Assembly: GCF_040459645.1 (NCBI RefSeq)
Contig: NZ_JARVHQ010000001.1
Location: forward strand, 2,542,001-2,606,000
Direction: 5' to 3'
From: Bacillus cereus group sp. RP43
Lineage (GTDB): Bacteria; Bacillota; Bacilli; Bacillales; Bacillaceae_G
Length of the DNA stretch: 64,000 bases
Made by a program: the position numbers and the translations under genes. The notes beneath the pieces are model-generated. The model worked only from the letters and a program-made list of their open reading frames with translations. It did no database searches and was not told the origin of the DNA. Positions 55,006 to 64,000 of this stretch are shown one piece after another. The first letter of the stretch is position 1. Each line of letters begins with the position of its first letter.

Positions 55006-55887
55006 TTATAACTTTTCAGTGTTATAGACTTTTAACCATGCATTATTAAACTCTTCCATTGACGCATAGCGCTTACTACGATTTTCATTTACAGCACGGT
55101 ATGCTACTTCATATAATCCTTCGCCAGCTTCCCATTTTATAAAGGAACGATCTTGCCCGCCACCTAATAGTGCGAAAGCCATAGCCCCCATATTAAATAC
55201 ATTAGTTTTCCCGTCTATTATAGCATTAAGTTGAAACTCTTCAGGTGACATAAAACGAGATGATCCCCACATTCGCCCCATCTTATTTACATACGGTTTG
55301 TTACTGTATAAATCAATATCACAAATTTTTGTTTCATTAGTTTTAAAGTTGTACAAAATACTACCGTCATAAAAATCAATAGCTACATAGTTTTTGTGTT
55401 CAACGTAAGTATGGAAATTAAAAATAGAATTTAATGAAATTAGCCTATTTTTAACGGATAATTTCTTATATTTATAAAATGGTGAGTTAGGATCATTATA
55501 TTTTGCTGAGGGTGGGAAACTCCAGTGCGGGTGAAGACACTCACCGTCAAACCAATCAAAAATTAAAACATATCCATGTTGTACAGGGTAGTGATCAATT
55601 AAATTTATAAGAGAAATGTGTTTTAATTCATTGTATATAGTAACTGAGCTTTTTAATCTTTTTATAGCTTCATTTGTAGAAGCATTATATGCGAGTGTTT
55701 GTGCCCCTGCATATTTAATAAAGTTCTTTTTCCCATTCTTTTCAACACCGAAACTTATATTACCGGAATCTTGTTGGTCAAAAACTGCAAATACTGTTCC
55801 TAGTTTCGTAAGCCAATCAAAATTATGATGTTTTTTTAGTTGGAATGTTATAGTATCTAACTGAATTTTAACTGGAATATCTTTCAT
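55006..55887 (-). CDS. Ser/Thr protein kinase-like protein with divergent motifs
   Basis: A 293-residue protein with a eukaryotic-type kinase fold. The ATP-site Lys is in NFIKYAG (about residue 58), and the hinge follows LIFDWFDGE. The catalytic loop reads AIDFYDGSILYN, so the Asp and Asn are kept but the HRD His/Arg are absent. The metal motif is DIDLY instead of DFG, and MSPEE stands for APE. The Gly-rich loop is poorly conserved. It has no membrane anchor or PASTA repeats. It may be an active atypical kinase; its substrate is unknown. GAGGTG precedes the ATG. Confidence 0.8.
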   Translation of the reverse strand: MKDIPVKIQLDTITFQLKKHHNFDWLTKLGTVFAVFDQQDSGNISFGVEKNGKKNFIKYAGAQTLAYNASTNEAIKRLKSSVTIYNELKHISLINLIDHYPVQHGYVLIFDWFDGECLHPHWSFPPSAKYNDPNSPFYKYKKLSVKNRLISLNSIFNFHTYVEHKNYVAIDFYDGSILYNFKTNETKICDIDLYSNKPYVNKMGRMWGSSRFMSPEEFQLNAIIDGKTNVFNMGAMAFALLGGGQDRSFIKWEAGEGLYEVAYRAVNENRSKRYASMEEFNNAWLKVYNTEKL

Positions 55888-56013
55888 GATTCACCTCATA
55901 TTTAGTATAATTAAGTTGTCTATTATAATATTCGACATATTTTGTAAAATCCCTATGTTAATACAATTAAATTTTATAAATATAATGATGTGTAGTTATA
56001 AGGAGGAAAGAAA

Positions 56014-56532
56014 ATGGATGGAAAAATCTTAATTAAACCGTACGAACATTATTGGCATACAGAGTTTTTAAATGAAAAAAATAAAATTGTGCCGTTACTA
56101 AATGAAGAAATTATTGCTATTGAACATATAGGAAGCACGGCCGTAGAAGGATTAGGGGCTAAACCGCTTATTGATATGATGATTGGCGTAACAAATTTAC
56201 AAATTACCGAAAATTGGAGGGAACCCCTAGCGGAAATTGGCTATGAATATGTTCCAAAAGAAACACTTAATTGGCGTTTTTTTAGAAAAGGTAAATGGAG
56301 AGCTGGTACCCACCATTTACATGTTTATATTTATAATAGTGAAGAATGGAAGAACAACCTTTTATTTCGAGACTTTCTAAAAAATCATGAGTGGGCACGT
56401 GAAGAATATAGAAAATTAAAAGAGAAACTTGCTGCTACATATCCTTTTGATCGTGTTTCATATACAAATGCAAAAGCACCGTTTATTTGCAACATATTAG
56501 AATTGGCCAAAAAGAGTATTAACAAAGTATAA
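56014..56532 (+). CDS. GrpB family protein
   Basis: A 172-residue member of the GrpB/nucleotidyltransferase-like family (UPF0157). Landmarks are EHIGSTAVEGLGAKPLIDMMIGV (the GS...D motif of the fold) and HHLHVYIYNSEEWKNNLLFRDFL. The biochemical role of the family is not settled. AAGGAGGAAAG precedes the ATG. Stands alone. Confidence 0.9.
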   Translation: MDGKILIKPYEHYWHTEFLNEKNKIVPLLNEEIIAIEHIGSTAVEGLGAKPLIDMMIGVTNLQITENWREPLAEIGYEYVPKETLNWRFFRKGKWRAGTHHLHVYIYNSEEWKNNLLFRDFLKNHEWAREEYRKLKEKLAATYPFDRVSYTNAKAPFICNILELAKKSINKV

Positions 56533-56685
56533 GTAGTATCAATTAAAGTCCTTCCTACAAAAAAGTGAGGGGAGGATTTTGTTTTTTCATCATAATGATT
56601 TTTATTATTTTTTAGTTGTTACAATCAGATTATTTTATTTATTTGGATAATTTTAGTACACTAAAATTATTAAGGGGGATTATTA

Positions 56686-57675
56686 ATGAACGCTATTGTA
56701 CATCAACATAAAAAAGGATTAGACGGTTTAGAATATAAATTATCACCTGAGATAACTCCTAACATTGGAGAGGTTAAAGTGAAATTAAAAGCAGCAGGTT
56801 TAAATCATCGTGATTTATTTATAATGAATAATAGAAAAGAAATCGAATTACCTTTAATTTTAGGATCAGATGGTGCAGGTATTGTTACGGAATTAGGAGA
56901 AGGAGTTTCAAATATTGCACTACATACAGAGGTTATTATAAATCCTAGTATTGGATGGAATAATACTCATGAAATACCAGAGTTACCTGAAGTACTAGGT
57001 GGACCAGCAGATGGAACATTTGCTGAATATGTTATTGTACCAGCAGAAAATGTAGTGGAAAAGCCATCCTATCTTACGTGGGAAGAATCTGGCGTTTTAT
57101 CTTTATCGGCATTAACTGCATATAGAGCGCTTTTTACAAAAGGTAGATTAAAACCTGAAGAACATGTCCTAATTCCGGGAATTGGCGGTGGTGTAGCTAC
57201 TTATGCTATGTTATTTGCTAAAGCAATTGGAGCAAAGGTGAGTGTTACTTCAAGGATAGAGGACAAAAGAAAGGCTGCTGAAAAATATGGAGCAGACTTT
57301 TCTTTTAATAGTTCTGGTAATTGGGAAGAGTGCCTACATGGAGAAAAAGTGGATTTAATTATAGATAGTATAGGTCCGGCGACTTTCTTAAAATATTTTG
57401 ATATATTAAAACCAAATGGAAGAATCGTTAACTTTGGTGCAAGTTCAGGAGATAAAATCGAATTACCGTTACGAGCATTATTTTATAATCAAATCGATAT
57501 TATGGGAACATCAATGGGGAGCAGTGAGGAATTTAATAAGATGATTCATTTTATAGAGGAATATAATATTAAACCAATCATTGATAAAGTATATCCATTA
57601 GAAGAAGCAATTCAAGCTTTAAATCGAATGCAGCAAGGAGAACAATTCGGTAATATTGCCCTTCGTATGGAATGA
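56686..57675 (+). CDS. Zinc-type alcohol dehydrogenase-like protein (MDR superfamily)
   Basis: A 329-residue medium-chain dehydrogenase. It has an N-terminal GroES-like domain with [13 protein letters not shown] and [15 protein letters not shown], and a Rossmann site near [25 protein letters not shown]. The structural zinc cysteines are absent. It is related to the YogA-type enzymes of bacilli. It lies outside any clear operon. AAGGGGGGA precedes the ATG. Substrate unknown. Confidence 0.85.
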   Translation: MNAIVHQHKKGLDGLEYKLSPEITPNIGEVKVKLKAAGLNHRDLFIMNNRKEIELPLILGSDGAGIVTELGEGVSNIALHTEVIINPSIGWNNTHEIPELPEVLGGPADGTFAEYVIVPAENVVEKPSYLTWEESGVLSLSALTAYRALFTKGRLKPEEHVLIPGIGGGVATYAMLFAKAIGAKVSVTSRIEDKRKAAEKYGADFSFNSSGNWEECLHGEKVDLIIDSIGPATFLKYFDILKPNGRIVNFGASSGDKIELPLRALFYNQIDIMGTSMGSSEEFNKMIHFIEEYNIKPIIDKVYPLEEAIQALNRMQQGEQFGNIALRME

Positions 57676-57947
57676 AAATATGATTTCGTTGACAGTATAT
57701 TGAAATGAACATGTTAAGTATTCTATTCATGCATAGAGTGATTACCATACTATTTTAAATGTTTTATAGCCTTTATACATATTTAGCTCTTGTAAATAGT
57801 TACACAAATGTCAAATGAATAGTAGCAAAATGAGAATTTGATGAGAAAAGCTTAAGCCCATTTTCATATTGATAGTGTATACTGTGTAAATCAAGAACAC
57901 TTGTATCTTTATTTAAAGTGCAATAAAAATAATAAGGAGAGAGTAAT

Positions 57948-58547
57948 ATGAATTACACAGTATTTCAATGGGTTAATAATTTTGCTGGATCATCCAAGCT
58001 ATTAGATGCACTAATGATCGCTATTACAAATAGTGTTCCATATGTCGCTATACTATTCATGCTTATCCTATGGTTCAATAATGGAAAGAAAGAGAATGCA
58101 ATTAAAAAACAATATACAGTATTATATACAACACTTTCAGTCAGTATTGCATTATTAGTAAATGTTCTTGTACATGCGGTATATTATCATCCGCGCCCTT
58201 TTATTACGTATCATGTAAATCAATTAGTACCGCATGCAGCAGATTCATCATTTGTAAGTGATCATTCTGTACTTGTATTTTCTATTGCTTTCGTATTTAT
58301 TCTAAGAGGAGAAAAACTTAAATATATTGCGCTTATATGGGCAATATTAGTTGGTGTATCACGCATGTACGTAGGTGTTCATTATCCTCTAGATATACTT
58401 GGTGCTGCGTTCTTAACATTTATTACAAGTGGATTAGTGATGCAAAGCGCACGTATATTTGAACCGTTAGCAAGTTTTATTTTCAAAATGTATGCACTAG
58501 TAGCAAAACGGGTGCCATTTTTAGCGAAATATAACCATATAGCTTAA
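57948..58547 (+). CDS. bcrC: Undecaprenyl-diphosphatase, PAP2 type (BcrC)
   Basis: A 199-residue membrane phosphatase collinear with B. subtilis BcrC. It has about five helices and the PAP2 motifs HPRPF, SFVSDHSV (signature SxxSDH) and VSRMYVGVHYPLD with the catalytic His. It dephosphorylates undecaprenyl diphosphate, recycling the lipid carrier and giving bacitracin resistance. TTACA-CAAA-TGTCA at 57800-57813 resembles a BceR-type site with one mismatch. AAGGAGAGAG precedes the ATG. Confidence 0.9.
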   Translation: MNYTVFQWVNNFAGSSKLLDALMIAITNSVPYVAILFMLILWFNNGKKENAIKKQYTVLYTTLSVSIALLVNVLVHAVYYHPRPFITYHVNQLVPHAADSSFVSDHSVLVFSIAFVFILRGEKLKYIALIWAILVGVSRMYVGVHYPLDILGAAFLTFITSGLVMQSARIFEPLASFIFKMYALVAKRVPFLAKYNHIA

Positions 58548-58551
58548 TCTT

Positions 58552-58583
58552 AAGAACCTACAAAAAGTAGGTTCTTTTTTTTG
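58552..58583 (+). terminator. bcrC terminator
   Basis: Arms AAGAACCTAC and GTAGGTTCTT, then T8. Confidence 0.9.
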
Positions 58584-58783
58584 AAGATTCTTAAATTTCA
58601 TTTACCGTATTTTATATTAAAAAATACAAAATTAATAAAAAACAAATAGCAACAGAACCGGTTTTCTTATTGTTATAGAGGAATTAGTGAAAAAACTTCG
58701 AAAAATATAGTATCTACTATATTAAAGAACATATTTAGTAGCGCATCTTCGCATTAATGCATTGTAAAGGAAAGGAGATTAGT

Positions 58784-60922
58784 ATGCATAAACTTCAAAC
58801 GAATAAAGGCGCTCGATATATGATGATTGCTTTTATTGTTTTGTTTCTTACTATGCTTTTACGTATATTTTATATTCAAGCAGTAGGAGTCGTGCATAAT
58901 GTTAATGTAAAGGATCTTGCGAAGGAACAACAAAACAAAAATGGAGTTTTAGAGGCAAATCGTGGGACAATTTATGATCAAAACGGTAAAGTATTAGTCC
59001 AAGACTCAACGACATATCGCATCGTTGTAAACTTAAAAGGAAAAGATAAATTAAAAGATAAAGAAGATACTGCACAACGTTTAGCAGATGCGCTTGAAGT
59101 TGATAAAGAGGAGATCATGAAAAATTTTCATGAAGGACGTACGCAAGTTGAAATTGGTAAAATTGGACGTAACTTATCTAGAGAAGCGAAGGAAGAACTT
59201 AAAAATTTGAAAATACCAGGTGTATCGTTTACAACAGAAAAAGCCAGAGTATACCCAAATGAAGACTTCGCCTCGTATATACTTGGTTTTGCAAGACCAG
59301 ATGATAAAGGTAATGCGGAGGGGAAGTTTGGGCTTGAAGAAAGTTTGGATAAATATTTACGCTCTACAAACGGAAATGTAAAATATGTAGGTTCACGAAA
59401 TGGTATCCCACTTACAAATGATATAGGAAAAATAGAACCTGCTAAAAATGGAAATAACGTATACCTTACGCTTGATAAACAAATTAATAGTTTTTTAGAA
59501 GACGCGATGAATAAAGCTGCGCAACACTATGATCCTTCTATGTTAGTAGGTATTATTGCGGATCCAAAAACAGGTAAGATTTTAGCAATGTCTAGTAAGC
59601 CTAGTTATAATCCTAACAAAGGAGACATTGAATATTTTTTAAACGATCCAATTGCGAATGCATTCGAACCAGGGTCTACAATGAAAGTTTTTACATTAGC
59701 TGCTGCAATTAATGAAGGTGTATATAATGGGAAAGAATATTTCCAATCAGGAAAATACGCAGTTGGTTCAGCTGAGATTAAAGATCATAATGGTGGCTAT
59801 GGATGGGGCTCAATTACATTTGATGAAGGGTTTGAACGGTCATCGAACGTTGCTTTTTCTATTTTAGAAGACCAGTTACTGAAACCAAATAAATTCAAGC
59901 AATATATGAATAAATTTGGTTTCAATCAAAAAACAGGGATAGATTTGCCTGGAGAAAGTAAAAATACATTATTATTAAATACTCAAATTCAACAAGTTAC
60001 TACCTCTTTCGGCCAAGGCTCAACTGTAACTCCTATTCAAATCGTACAAGCGGCCACAGCTATAGCAAATGACGGGAAAATGATGCAACCTTATATTGTT
60101 GATAAGGTTGTAAATCCAACAAATAAACAAGTTATTATGGAAAATCAACCTAAAGAAATAGGGAATCCGATTAAAAAAGAAACTGCAGATAAGGTAAGGA
60201 ACTTAATGGAGCGTGTTATAACATCATCTAAAGGAACGGGAACGATGTATAAAATTGATGGCTATCCGATTGGTGGTAAAACAGGGACAGCGCAAATTCC
60301 GAATCCTGAAAATGGACGATATATGGAAGGGAAAGATAATTATATTTTTTCATTCTTAGGAATGGCTCCAATTGATGATCCGCAATTAATCGTATATTTA
60401 GCCATTAAGCAACCTAAATTAAAGGGGAATGAATACGGTGCTCAGCCTCTTGCTGAAATTTTCAAACCAGTTATGAAAAATAGTCTAGAATATTTAAAAG
60501 TGAAACCATATACAGAAAAACAAATGGCAGATGCAACAAAGCAATCTGAAATAAAAGTACAAAATTATGTAAATCAAACGATGGATACTGTGAAAAATAT
60601 TGCAGAAAAAGCGAAACTTCAACCGGTAGTATTAGGAGAAGGAAAAATAATAAGACAATTTCCACAGACTGGCGAGGTAATGAGTGAAGGAGATCGCATA
60701 TTTCTAGTGGGAAATAATGTGGAAATGCCTAACCTTAAAGGTTGGTCAATGCGTGATGTTATGTATTTCTCCAAGCTATTAAAATTAGATTTAAAAACTG
60801 CAGGTATGGGCTATGTAACGAGTCAAAGTATTGAAAAAGGACAAGATTTACAAGAGGGTGATACTTTAGAACTAGAATTAGAACCACCGCTAGAACCGTT
60901 ATCAGAAGCGAATACAAATTAA
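58784..60922 (+). CDS. Class B penicillin-binding protein with C-terminal PASTA domains
   Basis: A 712-residue membrane-anchored transpeptidase. One helix (YMMIAFIVLFLTMLLRIFYI) near the N-terminus, then the pedestal domain (EANRGTIYDQNGKVL), then the catalytic domain with STMK (Ser near 298), SSN and KTGTAQIP. The last 130 residues hold two PASTA-type repeats (VQNYVNQTMDTVKNIAEKAKLQPVVLGEG..., MPNLKGWSMRDVMYF...), as in PBP2B/SpoVD/PBP2x of Gram-positives. It works in septal or spore peptidoglycan synthesis, but the usual division-cluster neighbours are absent. Start 58784 follows AAAGGAGA. Confidence 0.9.
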   Translation: MHKLQTNKGARYMMIAFIVLFLTMLLRIFYIQAVGVVHNVNVKDLAKEQQNKNGVLEANRGTIYDQNGKVLVQDSTTYRIVVNLKGKDKLKDKEDTAQRLADALEVDKEEIMKNFHEGRTQVEIGKIGRNLSREAKEELKNLKIPGVSFTTEKARVYPNEDFASYILGFARPDDKGNAEGKFGLEESLDKYLRSTNGNVKYVGSRNGIPLTNDIGKIEPAKNGNNVYLTLDKQINSFLEDAMNKAAQHYDPSMLVGIIADPKTGKILAMSSKPSYNPNKGDIEYFLNDPIANAFEPGSTMKVFTLAAAINEGVYNGKEYFQSGKYAVGSAEIKDHNGGYGWGSITFDEGFERSSNVAFSILEDQLLKPNKFKQYMNKFGFNQKTGIDLPGESKNTLLLNTQIQQVTTSFGQGSTVTPIQIVQAATAIANDGKMMQPYIVDKVVNPTNKQVIMENQPKEIGNPIKKETADKVRNLMERVITSSKGTGTMYKIDGYPIGGKTGTAQIPNPENGRYMEGKDNYIFSFLGMAPIDDPQLIVYLAIKQPKLKGNEYGAQPLAEIFKPVMKNSLEYLKVKPYTEKQMADATKQSEIKVQNYVNQTMDTVKNIAEKAKLQPVVLGEGKIIRQFPQTGEVMSEGDRIFLVGNNVEMPNLKGWSMRDVMYFSKLLKLDLKTAGMGYVTSQSIEKGQDLQEGDTLELELEPPLEPLSEANTN

Positions 60923-60935
60923 TATCGATTTTTGT

Positions 60936-60966
60936 AAGAGTCTATAGTATAATAGGCTCTTTTTGT
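60936..60966 (+). terminator. PASTA PBP terminator
   Basis: Arms AGAGTCTATA and TATAATAGGCTCT-type (one mismatch), followed by TTTTTG. Confidence 0.65.
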
Positions 60967-61077
60967 TAGAGTTACAAGTAATTTCACGCACCGTATTAAA
61001 AAAATAAATAAAAAATCAAGTTACAAAATTAGAACGGATGCTCACTTTTCTAAAAAACTGATTATTCTTTTTAATCA

Positions 61078-61106
61078 TTTACAATATATAACCTATATGA
61101 TAATAT
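61078..61106 (+). promoter_or_regulatory. Promoter of the second T-box
   Basis: TTTACA (61078-61083), a 17-base spacer and TAATAT (61101-61106). Confidence 0.7.
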
Positions 61107-61124
61107 GGATAAAATTACATGCGA

Positions 61125-61398
61125 TGATGAGAAGAGTAGATAAAATGAATTTTTCACAGAGAGCTCCATTTAGCTGAAAAGGAGCAAAAATTCTTTATTG
61201 AATCAAGCCTCTGAGCAGCACATCGGAACCTTTAATAAAGGGGGTGGTGTGACGGGAGCTCCCGTTATAGGGCTAAGGTATAAGCGTTATGCAGTACCTG
61301 ATAAGGTTAATATGGTGACATATTAACAAACTAGGGTGGCACCGCGATGATAAATCTCGTCCCTAAGACTTTAAGTCTTGGGGGTGGGGTTTTTTTAT
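61125..61398 (+). promoter_or_regulatory. T-box riboswitch, probably glutamine-specific, upstream of an MFS gene
   Basis: Stem I has the AGTA bulge (GAAGAGTAG, 61131-61139) and CACAGAGAG. The specifier side reads GAA-T-CAA-G at 61200-61207. With the same offset as in the lysK T-box (GAA-A-AAA-G), the codon is CAA, glutamine, at 61204-61206; serine TCA is the only close alternative. The T-box core AGGGTGGCACCGCG is at 61333-61346, and its TGGC demands a tRNA ending GCCA. The terminator TCCCTAAGACTT / AAGTCTTGGGGG plus T7 ends near 61398. Uncharged tRNA should turn the transporter gene on. Confidence 0.9.
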
Positions 61399-61432
61399 TG
61401 GTTTAAAACAATTTAGAAAGCGGGTGCCTAAA

Positions 61433-62671
61433 ATGAAAAAATTACTTAAAGATTGGAAATATCCTTTATTACTACTGTCCGGAGTGGGTATTGCAAATTT
61501 AGGTGCATGGATTTACTTAATAGCACTTAATGTACTTGTCTATAATATGGGTGGCTCAGCTTTAGCGGTTGCTACTTTATATGTAATTAAACCATTTGCT
61601 GCTTTATTTACAAACGCTTGGTCGGGAAGTATGATAGATCGTTTAAATAAACGAAAGTTAATGATTCACCTCGATATATACCGAGCAGTATTTATCGTCA
61701 TTTTACCTTTGCTTCCATCCCTTTTGATTGTCTATCTCTTAGTATTTTTTATAAGCATGGCTAGTGCGATTTATGAACCAACCGCTATGACGTATATGAC
61801 AAAATTAATTACAGTAGAACAAAGACAACGTTTCAACTCACTACGTAGTTTAATAGGGTCTGGTGCATTTTTAATTGGTCCAGCAGTGGCGGGGATATTA
61901 TTAATAACTGGTACACCAGAGTTTGCTATATATATGAATGCTATAGCATTTCTGTTATCAGGGTTAATTACATTACTTTTACCTGATCTTGATAAAAAAT
62001 ACGATTCTAATACATCCAATGATAAATTTTCACTAACTGTATTAAAGAAAGATTGGAACATAGTTTTAAATTTTAGTAAAAAATCTATGTATATTGTTTG
62101 TGTTTACTTCTTATTTCAAGGGATGATGGTATTAGCTACCGCTATTGATTCACTTGAATTATCATTTGCGAAAGAAGTTTTATTGTTAACAGATAGTGAG
62201 TATGGCTTTTTAGTTAGTACCGCTGGTGCGGGTTTTATTTTAGGAGCAATAACAAATACAATTTTATCAAAAAAATTAGCACCTTCATTTCTAATTGGAA
62301 TAGGATCATTATTCATTGCAATCGGATATTTGATTTATGCTTTTTCAAGTGAGTTTTTAATAGCTGCTATTGGATTCTTTATTCTATCTTTCTCTATGGC
62401 ATATGCAAATACAGGGTTTTACACATTTTATCAAAATAATGTTCCTGTTCATATAATGGGACGGATTGGGAGTATATACGGGCTTGTTATTGCAGTCATA
62501 ACAATTTTTACAACGATACTGTTCGGAGTAGTAACTCAATTTAGTTCCATTCAGTTTATAGTCATTGTAGGAGTAGTTGTAATGCTACTTACTACTATCA
62601 TATTGTGTTTGTTTACTTTATTGCCGTCGAAGTCTAGGATATATTCAACTGAATCAATAGATTCGAAATGA
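61433..62671 (+). CDS. MFS transporter under T-box control
   Basis: A 412-residue major facilitator with 12 predicted helices (first: YPLLLLSGVGIANLGAWIYLIALNVLVY). Motif A occurs as SGSMIDRLNKRKL between helices 2 and 3. It looks like drug-efflux-type MFS proteins, not a known amino-acid permease, but it is preceded directly by a T-box. That implies its job is tied to the charging state of one tRNA, either import of the amino acid or its precursor, or export of an inhibitor of the synthetase. Start 61433 is preferred over GTG 61424 for its spacing from AAAGCGGG. Confidence 0.85.
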   Translation: MKKLLKDWKYPLLLLSGVGIANLGAWIYLIALNVLVYNMGGSALAVATLYVIKPFAALFTNAWSGSMIDRLNKRKLMIHLDIYRAVFIVILPLLPSLLIVYLLVFFISMASAIYEPTAMTYMTKLITVEQRQRFNSLRSLIGSGAFLIGPAVAGILLITGTPEFAIYMNAIAFLLSGLITLLLPDLDKKYDSNTSNDKFSLTVLKKDWNIVLNFSKKSMYIVCVYFLFQGMMVLATAIDSLELSFAKEVLLLTDSEYGFLVSTAGAGFILGAITNTILSKKLAPSFLIGIGSLFIAIGYLIYAFSSEFLIAAIGFFILSFSMAYANTGFYTFYQNNVPVHIMGRIGSIYGLVIAVITIFTTILFGVVTQFSSIQFIVIVGVVVMLLTTIILCLFTLLPSKSRIYSTESIDSK

Positions 62672-62770
62672 TTTTAGCATCTTTGTGGCATTCAATAAGA
62701 GGTTTTATTCCCCTTTATATTGAAAAATAATAAGGAGAACGAACAATATTGAAAGACAAGGGTGGTTGTC

Positions 62771-63796
62771 GTGATAAAAATAAAAGATGAAATCGAGAAA
62801 ATTGTAAAAGAATTGCACCAGAAATTAGATTTTTCTGGGGTAGTTTTAGTGAAAAAAGAAAAAGACTTAGTCTATGAAGAGGCGTTTGGCTACGCAAATC
62901 GAAGTGACGGTATATATAATACTCTACAAACAAGATTCGGAATCGCTTCAGGATGTAAATTATTCACTTCTATCGGTATTTGCCAACTTGTTGAAAGAGG
63001 TGTGCTATCCTTTCATACAAAACTCAAAGATTGTTTGCGTATTGAATTTCCGAATTTTGATAAAGACATTACAATTCATCAACTTTTAACACATAGCTCT
63101 GGTATTCCAGATTATTTTGATGAAAGTATTATGGATAACTTCGAGGATCTTTGGAAACAAACACCTATGTATCTTTTAAAAAGTTTAAGAGATTTTTTAC
63201 CATTATTCCAAAATGGTAATATGATGTTTGCACCAGGAAGTAAGTTTCACTATAATAACGCAGGTTTTATCATACTTGGATTAATTATAGAACAACAGAC
63301 AGGGCTTAAATTTACGGAATATATAGAAAAAAACATATTTGTTCCAGTTGGCATGAATGATTCCGGCTATTTCTCTTTTGATAATTTACCAAAACATACA
63401 GCTCTCGGATATATAAAAGATGTAAATAATCAAAAATGGAGAACAAATGCATACTCTATCCCTATAAAGGGAGGTGCTGATGGAGGTGCTTATATTACCT
63501 CTCCAGATATGTTGAAATTCTGGGAAGCATTATTTAGCAATAAATTATTGAGCCAAGAATATACGAACATACTTTTAGCCCCTCATATTCTTGTAAATAA
63601 TAGTCAATCTTATGGATATGGCATATGGATCGAGAAAAGGCAAGACAACATTTTTAAATACCATGTAATGGGATATGATCCAGGTGTGAGTTTTCGCTCG
63701 GCTGTTTATCCAGACTTAGGAATTACATTAGTTATTCCTTCAAATAAAGGGGCAGGACCTGAAAAAATAATGAAAGAACTAGAAAAAACTTTTTGA
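62771..63796 (+). CDS. Serine hydrolase, class C beta-lactamase-related
   Basis: A 341-residue serine hydrolase of the beta-lactamase class C/DD-peptidase group, without signal peptide, so cytoplasmic. The SxxK nucleophile is SGCK in FGIASGCKLFTSIG (about residue 60), YxN is YNN in FHYNNAGF, and the third motif is probably HVMGYDPG. The usual KTG is altered and the first motif has Cys, so true beta-lactamase activity is unlikely; relatives are esterases or D-amino-acid peptidases. Start is uncertain: GTG 62771 has AAGGGTGG at 5 bases, GTG 62762 is an alternative. Confidence 0.85.
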   Translation: MIKIKDEIEKIVKELHQKLDFSGVVLVKKEKDLVYEEAFGYANRSDGIYNTLQTRFGIASGCKLFTSIGICQLVERGVLSFHTKLKDCLRIEFPNFDKDITIHQLLTHSSGIPDYFDESIMDNFEDLWKQTPMYLLKSLRDFLPLFQNGNMMFAPGSKFHYNNAGFIILGLIIEQQTGLKFTEYIEKNIFVPVGMNDSGYFSFDNLPKHTALGYIKDVNNQKWRTNAYSIPIKGGADGGAYITSPDMLKFWEALFSNKLLSQEYTNILLAPHILVNNSQSYGYGIWIEKRQDNIFKYHVMGYDPGVSFRSAVYPDLGITLVIPSNKGAGPEKIMKELEKTF

Positions 63797-63844
63797 AAAA
63801 GTTAAAAGAGTTCATGAATATCCTTGTTTTGAATAAAGGTACTT

Positions 63845-63877
63845 AAGACGTACGAGTAAAAAGTACGTCTTTTTACT
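63845..63877 (+). terminator. Terminator after the serine hydrolase
   Basis: Arms AAGACGTAC and GTACGTCTT, then T-run. The last 120 bases of the window show nothing else. Confidence 0.85.
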
Positions 63878-64000
63878 TTTATAAATAACACTTAAGGCTG
63901 ATGGGGAATCATATTCCATATTTTACAAATTAAAGTAACTATCGTATTTCAAGTATGGTATGAACAGCGACGAATATAATTTTCAAAGGTAAACAAGTAT

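Overview
The window is AT-rich, almost fully coding chromosomal DNA. Gene content points to the Bacillus cereus group: a T-box-controlled class I lysyl-tRNA synthetase, the spore proteins CwlJ, GerQ and a YjcZ-type peptide, a VmlR-type ABC-F protein, BceRS/BceAB-like modules, KinB-like phosphorelay kinases, and SAM, TPP and T-box riboswitches. I see no tRNA or rRNA genes, no insertion sequence, no CRISPR array and no prophage.

Left part (1-12.8 kb). A 5'-truncated ParM-type actin ATPase gene and a small ParR-like partner come first. Then follow an alpha/beta hydrolase, a quinone-oxidoreductase-like enzyme, an SMP-30 lactonase translationally coupled to a frameshifted methyltransferase, lysK with its lysine T-box, cwlJ, an acetamidase/formamidase, a Bce-type two-component system, a LysR regulator and an aldo/keto reductase.

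Resistance and envelope part (13-26 kb). vmlR lies behind an attenuator leader. After it come a GNAT enzyme, a DUF3267 membrane protein, a BceAB-like transporter with a textbook BceR-type operator, a lipoprotein, a secreted lipase, a homoserine dehydrogenase, a MocR regulator overlapping ddl, and a TPP riboswitch with tenA.

Middle (27-44.8 kb). The most unusual protein is a 793-residue standalone candidate of the prokaryotic PIWI-RE family. Small membrane proteins, a TPR glycosyltransferase, a DUF1835 protein, gerQ and a P450 follow. Next is an MFS-vat operon whose leader matches the vmlR leader, then DUF1540, PadR divergent from a second P450, a cysteine dioxygenase-like protein, a HAD phosphatase and a PAS sensor kinase.

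Right part (44.9-64 kb). It holds a class B PBP, a signal peptidase, an MGT glycosyltransferase, an Asp/Glu racemase-like protein, a SAM-riboswitch-controlled ECF transporter, a YjcZ peptide, a KinB-like kinase, a Ser/Thr kinase-like protein, GrpB, a dehydrogenase, BcrC, a PASTA PBP, a T-box (probably glutamine) driving an MFS transporter, and a class C beta-lactamase-like hydrolase.

Several genes form one theme, surviving antibiotics and cell-wall stress: VmlR, MFS plus Vat, BceAB, BcrC, Ddl, two PBPs, the beta-lactamase-like protein, the MGT glycosyltransferase and two P450s. The best candidates for something new are the two matching attenuators (vmlR and MFS-vat), the lone PIWI-RE protein, and the glutamine-type T-box on an MFS gene.
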